Assembly: GCA_029884455.1 (NCBI GenBank)
Contig: JAOUHU010000002.1
Coordinates: forward strand, 53,889 to 117,888
Reading direction: 5' to 3'
DNA: 64,000 nucleotides
DNA from: Gammaproteobacteria bacterium
GTDB lineage: Bacteria; Pseudomonadota; Gammaproteobacteria; Steroidobacterales; Woeseiaceae
Shown in pieces: positions 19,901 through 27,070 of the stretch. Both the position numbers and the translations under genes were made by a program. The notes below the pieces were generated by a model, which saw nothing but the letters and a program-made list of their open reading frames with translations, was not told the DNA's origin and did no database searches. Within the stretch, counting starts at the first letter, position 1. Every line of letters begins with the position of its first letter.

Positions 19901-20384
19901 GTGCACTGTCGGATCCGCAATTTTGCAGCTCGCAGTCGCGTACGAAACCATGCTCCGCGCTGGTCGCCCATGTGTAGCGAAAGACCAGGCCAAGGTCGTG
20001 ATTGGTCTCTTCAAAACGCAGCTTGTCGCCCAGCGTACTCTTATAAAGGTTACGACTTACCGAGTATCGTCCGCGGTGTTCGCGGCTGAATGGTTCCCAA
20101 AAGCGCATACCGTCGACGCGGTGCAATCGCACGATCGTTCGCGGTCCAGTATGAGGCAGGCTCTCGTGAATCCTGTCGACGGGGACGTAAGGGAACAGGG
20201 CATTGTCGGGGGATACGCGTCCGGCGGTAAGCCCGCCTGTTGATGAGACGAATAACCAATGGTCGTCGGACGAAACCACGCTGATAAAGAAGGGCGCCAT
20301 GCCGTCAACGTTACGAATAACGTAGTAGCGTTCACCGCCGATATCGGTAAATTCGCCGCTCACGGCACTGTTGTTTTTATTCAT
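16926..20384 (-). CDS. Large inverting beta-1,3-glucan phosphorylase (GH94/GH149/GH161 type)
   Basis: An 1152-residue cytoplasmic protein with no signal peptide. The long N-terminal beta-sandwich (about 1-300) is followed by a helical (alpha/alpha)6 region and a C-terminal sandwich. The segment around GNWRDIFQNWEAL places D460 where inverting GH94-clan phosphorylases have their catalytic acid. At this length it fits the GH149 or GH161 beta-1,3-glucan phosphorylases better than the roughly 800-residue GH94 cellobiose enzymes. It would split laminari-oligosaccharides with phosphate to glucose-1-phosphate. The start at 20384 overlaps the ancestral stop of the decayed CBM9 gene (ATGA); an upstream in-frame start at 20498 is spurious. 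The family call is from recall and context. Confidence 0.75.
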   Translation of the reverse strand: MNKNNSAVSGEFTDIGGERYYVIRNVDGMAPFFISVVSSDDHWLFVSSTGGLTAGRVSPDNALFPYVPVDRIHESLPHTGPRTIVRLHRVDGMRFWEPFSREHRGRYSVSRNLYKSTLGDKLRFEETNHDLGLVFRYTWATSAEHGFVRDCELQNCGSDSARVEFVDGLQNILPAGTPRVAQSNSSNLVDAYKWTELDAQSGLVFLNLYAGITDRAEPCESLEATTAYCLGLANPTVLVSTKQLDAFRDGHDLTQERHKRGIRGAYFVVHSESLAPNQASTWRIVLDVQKNQADVAQLRKTLLSDASLNDRISSSIADGSDKLARIMASADAFQATAEETVSVHHYANVLFNVMRGGVAANQYNVRTDDFCQTVRSFNKHVYDRNHEILRSLPERVRSDELLEAMRKTGDRQLRRLALEYLPITFGRRHGDPSRPWNDFAIRLKDEHGGELLSYQGNWRDIFQNWEALAFSYPEFVENMIAKFVNASTIDGYNPYRITKEGIDWEVEEPDNPWSYIGYWGDHQIIYLLKLLELSRSFHPEKLRKLLHDPVFCYANVPYRIKPLDQLFVDPKNTVVFDKKVAQLVDERVALLGADGKLIQDAAGGIHQVNLLEKLIVPLLAKLGNMVVNGGIWLNTQRPEWNDANNALVGQGLSMVTLYYMRRYIQFLWDLLDSDTGTFELTEEVDTWFGDTATALAQLRVDLGGNTDLDALRYRSLRALGSAAANFRESVYAQSSLGGTCERGIDSVRDLLDDARAIIDHGNAANKRDDGLYHAYNIAQFYADTVAVKTLYPMLEGQVAALSAGTIGTDEAADVVEALFASAIYRADHGSFMLYPDRELPGFLERNRLPEDRVQAIPTLKSMLERGDTRIVVRDADSQLRFNARFVNEGSLEEALKKIAREAGDAIADTFVTDRPNILALYESVFHHSEFTGRSGTMFGFEGLGSIYWHMVAKLMLAVAENFFAAFDRGIDPVSRQRLGDLYYRIREGLGFNKTPAEYGAFPTDPYSHTPRHSGARQPGMTGQVKEEVLTRFAELGIRVRDGQLSIRPALLRAREFGAQVNSFRYLDFDKKWLSMDVPESSLAFTWCQVPIIYRLDDSNAARLDVELDDGSCASYPELTLPAKLSSELFARNGRVRKITATFDRTMLFAGNY

Positions 20385-21021
20385 GGCGCGTCCGCCAGCA
20401 ACAATGCACCGAATTAACCGGCCTCGATCCAGCCACGGTCTTTTGGCCCGCTCGGTACGTTTTCCAAGCCGATGAAATTCTCGCGTAACTCGCTGCATTG
20501 CCGTTCCGTCGCCAACGGCTGCTGACGTGATCCGAGTAGTTGCAGCCCTTCTTGTCAGTGCCTATGTCAATGGCCTGGTTGTCCAGCGACAGGTGATAGG
20601 CGAACGCATTGTGGCTGTACTGGTGATTGCGGCCAGAGATATCCTCGTCGAGGAAAACCTCCAGGCGGTCGTCGTCCCAATTCCGGGAAAGCGGGTCACG
20701 GCGACCATCGAACAAAATGTCGTCGACAGTCTCGGCAAGAACAAAGATCTTGTCATTTGCCCAGACCACTTTATACCGACCGGAAAAATCTTTTGCCGCG
20801 AATTCAGGGCCGAGGCAGCCATGATCAATATTTCGCCAGGACGCCTTGCTCCAGGCGCTGTCGGTCACCTGTCCGTCAATAATCGGTGCCGTCGCCGCCT
20901 GTGGCGCAAAGTATTTGCTGCGACCCTCGAGATGTGGCTCGGTCGAATCGGCGATCACGACAGGCGCTGCAAGGGTCGCGGCAGCAGGTAGGGTGAGTGC
21001 AGTTTTTCTTAGCGATTTCAT
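20381..21021 (-). pseudogene. Decayed CBM9-like carbohydrate-binding protein gene
   Basis: The intact frame starts at 21021 with a signal peptide (LAAPVVIADS) and runs as a CBM9-like beta-sandwich (APIIDGQVTDSAWSKASW, WDDDRLEVFLDED, NAFAYHLSLDNQAIDIGTDKKG, YSDHVSSRW) to about 20520. It then becomes unrelated sequence. The expected family ending reappears in another frame (SELRENFIGLENVP, then PKDRGWIEAG), then TAA at 20416-20414, and the same frame continues FGALLLADAP to a TGA at 20383-20381 that overlaps the phosphorylase ATG. So roughly 50 codons seem deleted out of frame and one sense codon has become TAA. Without repair the product is a 214-residue chimaera. Confidence 0.7.
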
Positions 21022-21154
21022 TCGTATGCGCGTACCGATTTGCAGAAGTCCTATTTTTCGTCAGTCCCGGCAGGACCCTGTCGCACGGCAATTGATTGCC
21101 GACGGGCCATGCTGAGCACGCAGTCATGGTTTTCTGATCAAATATCGAAATGGC

Positions 21155-21172
21155 ATTGACAGCGCTGTCAGG
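21155..21172. promoter_or_regulatory. LacI-family operator 1 before the TonB receptor
   Basis: Contains the perfect 14-base palindrome TGACAGCGCTGTCA at 21157-21170. On the plus strand it embeds the receptor promoter's -35 TTGACA (21156-21161). On the minus strand it covers the predicted start site of the leftward promoter (about 21170). Confidence 0.85.
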
Positions 21173-21184
21173 AAAAAGTATAAA
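21156..21184 (+). promoter_or_regulatory. Sigma70-type promoter of the TonB receptor gene
   Basis: -35 TTGACA (21156-21161), a 17-base spacer and -10 TATAAA (21179-21184), five of six matches to consensus. The start site would be about 21191, inside operator 2, leaving a leader of about 213 bases. Confidence 0.75.
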
Positions 21185-21205
21185 CCGAAATGACAACGCT
21201 GTCAG
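21177..21205 (-). promoter_or_regulatory. Divergent promoter for the CBM9 relic and phosphorylase
   Basis: Minus strand: -35 CTGACA (21205-21200) inside operator 2, a 17-base spacer, and -10 TATACT (21182-21177). The two divergent -10 elements overlap within AGTATAAA, so the two promoters compete for one stretch of DNA. Confidence 0.7.
21191..21204. promoter_or_regulatory. LacI-family operator 2 before the TonB receptor
   Basis: TGACAACGCTGTCA, one mismatch from the perfect dyad. Its centre lies 34 bases from that of operator 1. It covers the predicted start of the receptor transcript and the -35 of the leftward promoter. Confidence 0.8.
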
Positions 21206-21403
21206 CATCCTTTTTTTGAGGAGAAATTGAGGCTGGGCGCAAGCAATCTGGGTACCGAACCACAATTCAATTGAATCTATGCCGGGGGCTTCGACGACTA
21301 AGAAAGAAACACTTCCGCGACTACCTGACAGCCAGGTGGCGCGGTTTGATCGGTCAGCAATGAAGAATCTTGGCGAATAATTAATCCCGAGGGGAAATAG
21401 ACT

Positions 21404-24400
21404 ATGCAGAACAATTTCGTGAGAAGTCCGCTGGCGCTAGCCGTTGCGATGGCGCTGGGTGCCGGAGGGCCGTCCCAGGCGGTGGCACAGGAAGCTGCGG
21501 AAGAGGCGGCTCAAGCCGCGGCGCGAGACGAAGAAGTCGTAGAGGAGGTCGTCGTTGTAGGCATACGCGGCTCCCTGTCTTCCGCACAGCTCATGAAGGA
21601 AAATGCGGACACCGTCGTCGACGGTATCACTGCGCAGGACATCGGTGCTTTGTCGGACCGTTCGGTTGCGGAGGCGCTGCAACGTGTGCCTGGCGTAAAT
21701 ATTGACCGCTACAAGAAATCGACAGACCCGGACCGTTTTTCGGTTGAGGGTGCCGACGTAATTATTCGCGGCTTGCCTTTTGTTCGCTCCGAACTGAACG
21801 GTCGGGACGTATTTTCGGCGACTGGCGGTACGGTGCTTAGTTTTAACGACGTGTCACCCGAACTGCTGGGCGGCATTCTCGTTTACAAAAACTCGACTGC
21901 CGACATGATTGAAGGCGGTATCGCGGGTACCGTTGATCTGTTAACTCGCAAGCCACTTGATACGGACGGCATGCGGTTTTCTGGCTCGCTGGAGTCGAAT
22001 TACGGCGATCTGGAAGAAGAATGGTCGCCGACGTTCTCATTATTCGGTTCGAATACGTGGGATACGAGTGCCGGCCGATTTGGTTTGCAGGCAGGGTATG
22101 CCCAATCTGAACTGAGGACCAAGTCAAATGCGTCGCAAGTCACAGATCCTTGCTACCGTGACGATACGCTGGATGGGCCCTGTTATCGGGTGGTGCCGGT
22201 ATCCTCGGGCGGAGTTGGTGATGAACTGAATTTCACACCCGAGACCTTTCCACCTGACGGCACTGTGGTGGTTCCCAAAGGCGCTGGTGTAAGAACCACT
22301 AGTTACGAGCGCGATCGCGAGGCGTTCTCGCTCGTCGGACAGTGGGAAAGCAACGATGGGCGACTGCTAGTAACTGCTGAGTACTTGCGGGCGGAAGCCG
22401 ATCTGTTTGTCGATGAACATGCGATCCTGGCGCTGGTTAATGACGACGCGTTGTTCCCGACACCAGCGATTGGTTCAGACTGGACGTTCAATAACAACGG
22501 CACGTTCCAGACTGGCACACTTTCCCAGGTTGCGTGGCGTGGCGGTGATCCATTTGACTGCCTGCCAGGGTCGCTCGATCCACAGACGGGCACGCCTCCT
22601 TGTAACTCGACGCTTGGTGTTCCAACCGAATTGCTGCGCTTCCAGCGGCAGGACGATTCAGTGACCGAGGACTACTCGCTGGATATTACCTGGCACGTAA
22701 ATGACAGGCTAAGTCTGAATTTTGAAGCCCAGCATGTCGATTCGGAGCGCTCTGAAGACGGCATTATCAGTGCAATGCAGACTTACTCGGATATTTTCCT
22801 GGATATGCGGGGTGAAACACCCGACGTTCGATTCGGAGTGCCGACCACAGAAGATGGTTCGACGGATCCTAACTATTTCACCAATCCGGATCGGACATTT
22901 TACAGCTTCCTGCTGGATAGCCAGATTCAGAATGAGGGTGACATGGACACCTTCCGGGCTGATCTGGATTACCACGTAAGTGATGACGGCATTATCCGGG
23001 ACGTGAAATTCGGTGCTCGCTGGTCTGATCGTGAACGGATAACCCGTGATAACAGATTCGCCAACTGGGGAGTGCTGTCTGCTCCGTGGAGCGGCTTTAC
23101 ACCAGCAACATACGCCAGTGATCCAACTGGCGATATTTCGTCTTATGCAAATGTCGCTGATCCCTTCACAGGTTTTCAGCGCGGCAATGCGTCCACACCC
23201 GTACCGGGCGGCGCTGCGACTTTCTTCGGCGGCAACAACATGCTGGCAGAGTACTTCAACGGCACTACGGAGCAGCAAGCAAATGATATTCACGCGCTGA
23301 ACCCGTTCGCTTCCTGGGGAATTGCCTGGCAACCCGTCGGCAGCCGCGCAGGATTGGTCGAAGACGTGTTCCGGGAGGGCGAAATTTCGGACGTTGGCGA
23401 AGAGACCCAGGCGGTCTATGCGCGTGTTGATTTCGTGTTTGACACCAAAATGCCGATCGAAGGCAACTTTGGTGTTCGCTATGTGGAAACGACTATCGAG
23501 TCCAATGGCTTACTGCAGTTTCCCACGATTCCACCAGACCCGACCCTGTGTCAGAACCCCCCTCCGGGCGGACTGCCAGGTTATTGTTCCCTGTCACCGG
23601 AACGAGAGGCTGAGTTCCTTTCTGCCTTCACCGGTGAGCTGATCGACGATTCCGCAGACATTAAGTACGACGATTGGCTGCCAAGCTTTAACATCAAAAT
23701 GGGTGTGACAGATAATTTCTTGCTTCGAGCAGCGATTTCGAAGGGCATCTCACGGCCTGACTTGGCGTCCTATGCGACCGGCGGCGCGTTTTTTGACAAT
23801 ACCAATGCCCTTCGTGACCAGGGTACTCTGGAAACTGGCCCAATGTTTGCCGTCAATACGGGTAACAGACTTCTCACGCCGATCGAGGCCTGGAATTACG
23901 ATATATCGGCCGAATGGTATTTCAAAGATGTTGGCTCGCTGACCTTCGCACTTTTCAAAAAGGACTTTGAAGCGCTGATTACTCAGGGCGCGACGGTGCG
24001 CGATTTCGTAAGTGACACTGGCAACACTAACGCTACGGTTGAAGTTCGCGGTCCCAGCAACGTCGAAGACGGCAGCATGGACGGATTTGAGTTAGCGTAT
24101 CAGCAAGTATTTGACTTTCTGCCTGGGGTTTTTAGCGGTCTTGGAATGCAGGTGAGCTACACCTACGTGGACGGCGGTGAATTAGCGACCCCGGAAGACA
24201 GTGTGACACGTAGTCCATTTGCTGACGGCCTGCCGTATGTTGGTATTTCAGAAGACACGGTCAACCTGGTGGCGTTCTTTGAGAATGACAAATTGTCTGC
24301 GCGCCTTGCTTATAACTGGCGGTCTGAATTCCTTATCACTCCAAGAGACGACATTTTCCCATTCTCACCGATCGTGGGCGAAGACACCGGGCAACTTGAC

Positions 24401-24577
24401 GGTTCCTTCTTCTACAATATCTCCGATAGCCTTAAGGTTGGAGTCCAGGCGGTCAATCTTCTCGATGAGGTAACGAGAACGTCGCAGGTTATTGACTTCG
24501 ACGGTACACAAATGCCGCGATCCGCTTTCAGGAATGATCGACGATATACGGTAGTGCTTCGTTACCAATTCGAGTAA
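21404..24577 (+). CDS. TonB-dependent outer-membrane receptor for glucan oligosaccharides
   Basis: A 1057-residue receptor. The signal peptide ends about residue 29 (AVAQE). A TonB box-like stretch EEVVVVGIRGS (48-58) precedes the plug (about 60-190; LSDRSVAEALQRVPGVNI, DVIIRGLPFVRSELNGRD abridged). The 22-strand barrel ends with aromatic-terminated LRYQFE. It belongs to the carbohydrate-linked TonB receptors common in Xanthomonadales, Caulobacterales and Alteromonadales. Control by the LacI operators and surrounding GH16 and GH3 genes indicates laminari-oligosaccharide import. A strong terminator follows at 24623. No SusD partner is present, as usual in proteobacteria. Confidence 0.93.
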   Translation: MQNNFVRSPLALAVAMALGAGGPSQAVAQEAAEEAAQAAARDEEVVEEVVVVGIRGSLSSAQLMKENADTVVDGITAQDIGALSDRSVAEALQRVPGVNIDRYKKSTDPDRFSVEGADVIIRGLPFVRSELNGRDVFSATGGTVLSFNDVSPELLGGILVYKNSTADMIEGGIAGTVDLLTRKPLDTDGMRFSGSLESNYGDLEEEWSPTFSLFGSNTWDTSAGRFGLQAGYAQSELRTKSNASQVTDPCYRDDTLDGPCYRVVPVSSGGVGDELNFTPETFPPDGTVVVPKGAGVRTTSYERDREAFSLVGQWESNDGRLLVTAEYLRAEADLFVDEHAILALVNDDALFPTPAIGSDWTFNNNGTFQTGTLSQVAWRGGDPFDCLPGSLDPQTGTPPCNSTLGVPTELLRFQRQDDSVTEDYSLDITWHVNDRLSLNFEAQHVDSERSEDGIISAMQTYSDIFLDMRGETPDVRFGVPTTEDGSTDPNYFTNPDRTFYSFLLDSQIQNEGDMDTFRADLDYHVSDDGIIRDVKFGARWSDRERITRDNRFANWGVLSAPWSGFTPATYASDPTGDISSYANVADPFTGFQRGNASTPVPGGAATFFGGNNMLAEYFNGTTEQQANDIHALNPFASWGIAWQPVGSRAGLVEDVFREGEISDVGEETQAVYARVDFVFDTKMPIEGNFGVRYVETTIESNGLLQFPTIPPDPTLCQNPPPGGLPGYCSLSPEREAEFLSAFTGELIDDSADIKYDDWLPSFNIKMGVTDNFLLRAAISKGISRPDLASYATGGAFFDNTNALRDQGTLETGPMFAVNTGNRLLTPIEAWNYDISAEWYFKDVGSLTFALFKKDFEALITQGATVRDFVSDTGNTNATVEVRGPSNVEDGSMDGFELAYQQVFDFLPGVFSGLGMQVSYTYVDGGELATPEDSVTRSPFADGLPYVGISEDTVNLVAFFENDKLSARLAYNWRSEFLITPRDDIFPFSPIVGEDTGQLDGSFFYNISDSLKVGVQAVNLLDEVTRTSQVIDFDGTQMPRSAFRNDRRYTVVLRYQFE

Positions 24578-24622
24578 GGGTTCGATACCAGCTCTGGCCT
24601 TCGGCTATTGTGCCAACAATGG

Positions 24623-24660
24623 AAGCCGGGTCTCCCTAATCAAGGAGCCCGGCTTTTTTT
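24623..24660 (+). terminator. Rho-independent terminator after the TonB receptor gene
   Basis: Stem AAGCCGGG-t-CTCC pairs with GGAG-CCCGGCTT around the loop CTAATCAA, with one bulged T, and a run of seven to eight T follows. It separates the receptor transcript from the halogenase-like gene, which therefore needs its own promoter. Confidence 0.9.
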
Positions 24661-24795
24661 GCCGAATGGCCGCCTCCGGCAAGCGACGAGGATGGCGAGG
24701 ACTGATCACAATTCGCAAACAACAAACACTAAAGAGTAAACTGCCAGAAGTCCGATGATGCGGCGAATGCGGCCATTTGAAAAAGTGAATTAGCT

Positions 24796-26301
24796 TTGAG
24801 TATCAAGAACGTAGTGATTGTGGGTGGCGGGACTGCTGGCTGGATGGTGGCAGCGGCATTCTCGCGTTTTGCAAGTAAGGGGCTAACCAACGTCACCCTG
24901 GTTGAATCTGAAACAGTTGGTGTGGTCGGTGTGGGTGAGGCGACGATCCCGCCATTCCTTGCTTTCAATAAATTCCTGGGTATCAATGAGGCGGACATGC
25001 TGGCGGCAGTCGGCGGCACATTCAAACTCGGCATCCAGTTCGTTAACTGGGGCAAGTTGGATGACAGCTATTTTCACCCATTCGGCAATTATGGCTACGA
25101 ATTTGATGGTGTAGCGTTTCACCAGATATGGCACAAGTTTCGAAAACACGGTGATCCCCGGCCGCTGTATCTCTTCAATGTCGAAACCATGGCCGCGCAG
25201 TACGGCAAGTTTGCCATTACAAACCCAAACGCCCGCGGTGACCTGCCGCCGGTTAATTACGCCTACCATCTTGATGCGATTAAGTACGGTCAGTATTTGA
25301 GAAAATTTTCGGAAGCGCGTGGCGTCAAGCGAGTTGAGGGACTGGTTGAGAACAGCAGCCTGAATTCAGAGACCGGTTTCGTTGAATCGATAACGCTGAT
25401 AGATGGTCAGAAAATTGAAGGCGATTTCTTCGTCGATTGTTCTGGATTTCGCGGCCTGCTGATCGAGCAGGCGCTTGAGACTGGCTATGAAGACTGGACC
25501 CACTGGTTGCCTTGCGATCGGGCGTGGGCGGTGCAGTCAGACCAGCCCGAAGATCCTCTGCCGTATACCAGGGCAACCGCGCATTCGGCAGGATGGCAGT
25601 GGCGGGTGCCGCTGCAGCATAGGCTTGGTAATGGCCACGTATTTTGCTCAAGTTACATGTCCGATGATGAAGCGCTGAAAATCCTGTTGGATAATCTGGA
25701 TGGTGAACCGACCATCGAGCCAAGATTGTTGAAATTCGTAACCGGGCATCGCAAGAAATTCTGGAACAAGAACGTCGTATCCATTGGCCTTTCGTCCGGC
25801 TTTATGGAGCCGCTTGAGTCAACGTCGATCCACCTTATTCATACCGCCATAACAAAAATGATGCTGATGTTCTCGCTGGGTGGTGTACAGCCTGAGCAGG
25901 AAACGATTTACAACAGACTGGCACTCAAAGAGTTCCGCAAGATCAGGGACTTTCTGGTGCTGCATTACAATGCAACGACTCGCGATGATAGCGAGTTCTG
26001 GAACTATTGCCGAACGATGGGCGTGCCGGATAGCCTGACCGAAAAAATCGAGCTGTTCAGGTTAAACGGACAATTTTTCCGCGAGGAAGATGAGTTGTTT
26101 ACTGTAACAAGTTGGGCGGCGGTGATGCTAGGGCAAGGCATTCGACCAGGTAGTTATAGCCCGTTGGTTGATGCGCTGGAAGATGAAAAATTAGTCAAAG
26201 AAGTACAAGAGATGGAAAAATCAATTAAGTATGTCGTGCATCACATGCCTAAGCATGCCGACTTTTTGCAACGATATTGCCCCGTTGGTACACCTGCATG
26301 A
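24796..26301 (+). CDS. Flavin-dependent tryptophan halogenase-family protein
   Basis: A 501-residue FADH2-dependent halogenase-family enzyme (PF04820 type). FAD-binding GGGTAGW at 10-16, GEATIPP at 48-53, K77 (FKLGIQF) at the place of the essential active-site Lys of PrnA-type enzymes, the halogenase signature WQWRVP at 267-272 (consensus WxWxIP), and GFMEPLESTS near 340. The only in-frame start after an upstream stop is TTG at 24796, with a weak ribosome-binding site. It lies after the TonB receptor terminator and convergent to two oxygenase genes. Natural substrate unknown; free tryptophan, an indole or a protein residue are all possible. Confidence 0.88.
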   Translation: MSIKNVVIVGGGTAGWMVAAAFSRFASKGLTNVTLVESETVGVVGVGEATIPPFLAFNKFLGINEADMLAAVGGTFKLGIQFVNWGKLDDSYFHPFGNYGYEFDGVAFHQIWHKFRKHGDPRPLYLFNVETMAAQYGKFAITNPNARGDLPPVNYAYHLDAIKYGQYLRKFSEARGVKRVEGLVENSSLNSETGFVESITLIDGQKIEGDFFVDCSGFRGLLIEQALETGYEDWTHWLPCDRAWAVQSDQPEDPLPYTRATAHSAGWQWRVPLQHRLGNGHVFCSSYMSDDEALKILLDNLDGEPTIEPRLLKFVTGHRKKFWNKNVVSIGLSSGFMEPLESTSIHLIHTAITKMMLMFSLGGVQPEQETIYNRLALKEFRKIRDFLVLHYNATTRDDSEFWNYCRTMGVPDSLTEKIELFRLNGQFFREEDELFTVTSWAAVMLGQGIRPGSYSPLVDALEDEKLVKEVQEMEKSIKYVVHHMPKHADFLQRYCPVGTPA

Positions 26302-26334
26302 TCCTGGTTTGCGAAGTAAATTAACGCATTGAGT

Positions 26335-27045
26335 TTATCGGAACTCAATAAACAGGTTGGTAGTCAACCGACCAGTTGCCGGGTCTGAATTAATATCTTT
26401 AGCCGAGCGGATGTTTCCTGAATGCAACAGGGTTCCAGGATAGATCACTAGTCGATTTGCTTTGTGATCCACGGTACCGAGGCGTAGAAAATGATCGTCA
26501 GACTCATAAAAGTAGTCTTGTTTGGGCGGCGATTTCTGAATTAATGATTGAGCTGATTGAATCAGTTTGTCGGTTCGATCGACGGTTATGTTTTCAAATC
26601 CGGTGGGGCGGTGACTGTAGAACGAAGTGCCTCCAAAGTCGCCCTCATTAATGTATTGCATCGCTGCAAAGAAATACGGATTCGTGCTATCAAAGTGTGG
26701 AATTCGCTGTTGCAGGCTGAGATCTTCCGGCGCGAGCGTCACGATCGAGAAATAGCCTGCGTTTAGATGTGCCAGACTCGAATGTGGGAGTGCGTAGTTC
26801 TGGCGAATCAGAGACACAACAAGAGGGAAGACCGATTCGGCGTACGATCGGGCTAATTCCGCGCGCTGTCCGGGATAAGACGTGTTTGATTCATGTTCGA
26901 ATTTTGACGCAGAAATCGCGATGTCGCGAACCGCGCTAAGATCTTCCAGTACGTCATCGCAAACGACAACACATGTTTTCTCCTCGCCAATGTAATACAA
27001 CCGTTGCGAGAAATTGGGGTTGACCTTAATGTCTTTCGTCTGCAT
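26335..27045 (-). CDS. DUF6445-like putative 2OG-Fe(II) oxygenase
   Basis: A 236-residue cytoplasmic protein. IPHFDSTNPYFFAAMQYIN gives an H117-x-D119 pair, YPGTLLHSG gives H208, and GRLTTNLF gives R226. This is the facial triad plus 2-oxoglutarate-binding Arg pattern of non-haem iron dioxygenases. The whole matches my memory of DUF6445 proteins found with TonB receptors. It lies 25 bases downstream of the JmjC/cupin gene, so they probably form an operon. Substrate unknown. Confidence 0.7.
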   Translation of the reverse strand: MQTKDIKVNPNFSQRLYYIGEEKTCVVVCDDVLEDLSAVRDIAISASKFEHESNTSYPGQRAELARSYAESVFPLVVSLIRQNYALPHSSLAHLNAGYFSIVTLAPEDLSLQQRIPHFDSTNPYFFAAMQYINEGDFGGTSFYSHRPTGFENITVDRTDKLIQSAQSLIQKSPPKQDYFYESDDHFLRLGTVDHKANRLVIYPGTLLHSGNIRSAKDINSDPATGRLTTNLFIEFR

Positions 27046-27070
27046 GCCAAAGCCAGTCTTTGCCGTCCGG

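Larger units (their letters stand above)
21022..21403. other. Divergent control region between the CBM9 relic and the TonB receptor gene
   Basis: A 382-base gap with no gene. The centre (21155-21205) holds two LacI-type dyads and two overlapping divergent promoters, listed separately. The remaining 200 bases before the receptor start would be a long untranslated leader; I see no recognised riboswitch in it. A good ribosome-binding site (GAGGGGAAA) lies just before the receptor ATG. Confidence 0.6.

Noticed and set aside
20377..20498. Extended phosphorylase start at 20498
   Set aside because: The extra 38 residues are an out-of-frame reading of the CBM9 gene's tail; the ATG at 20384 overlaps the ancestral stop.
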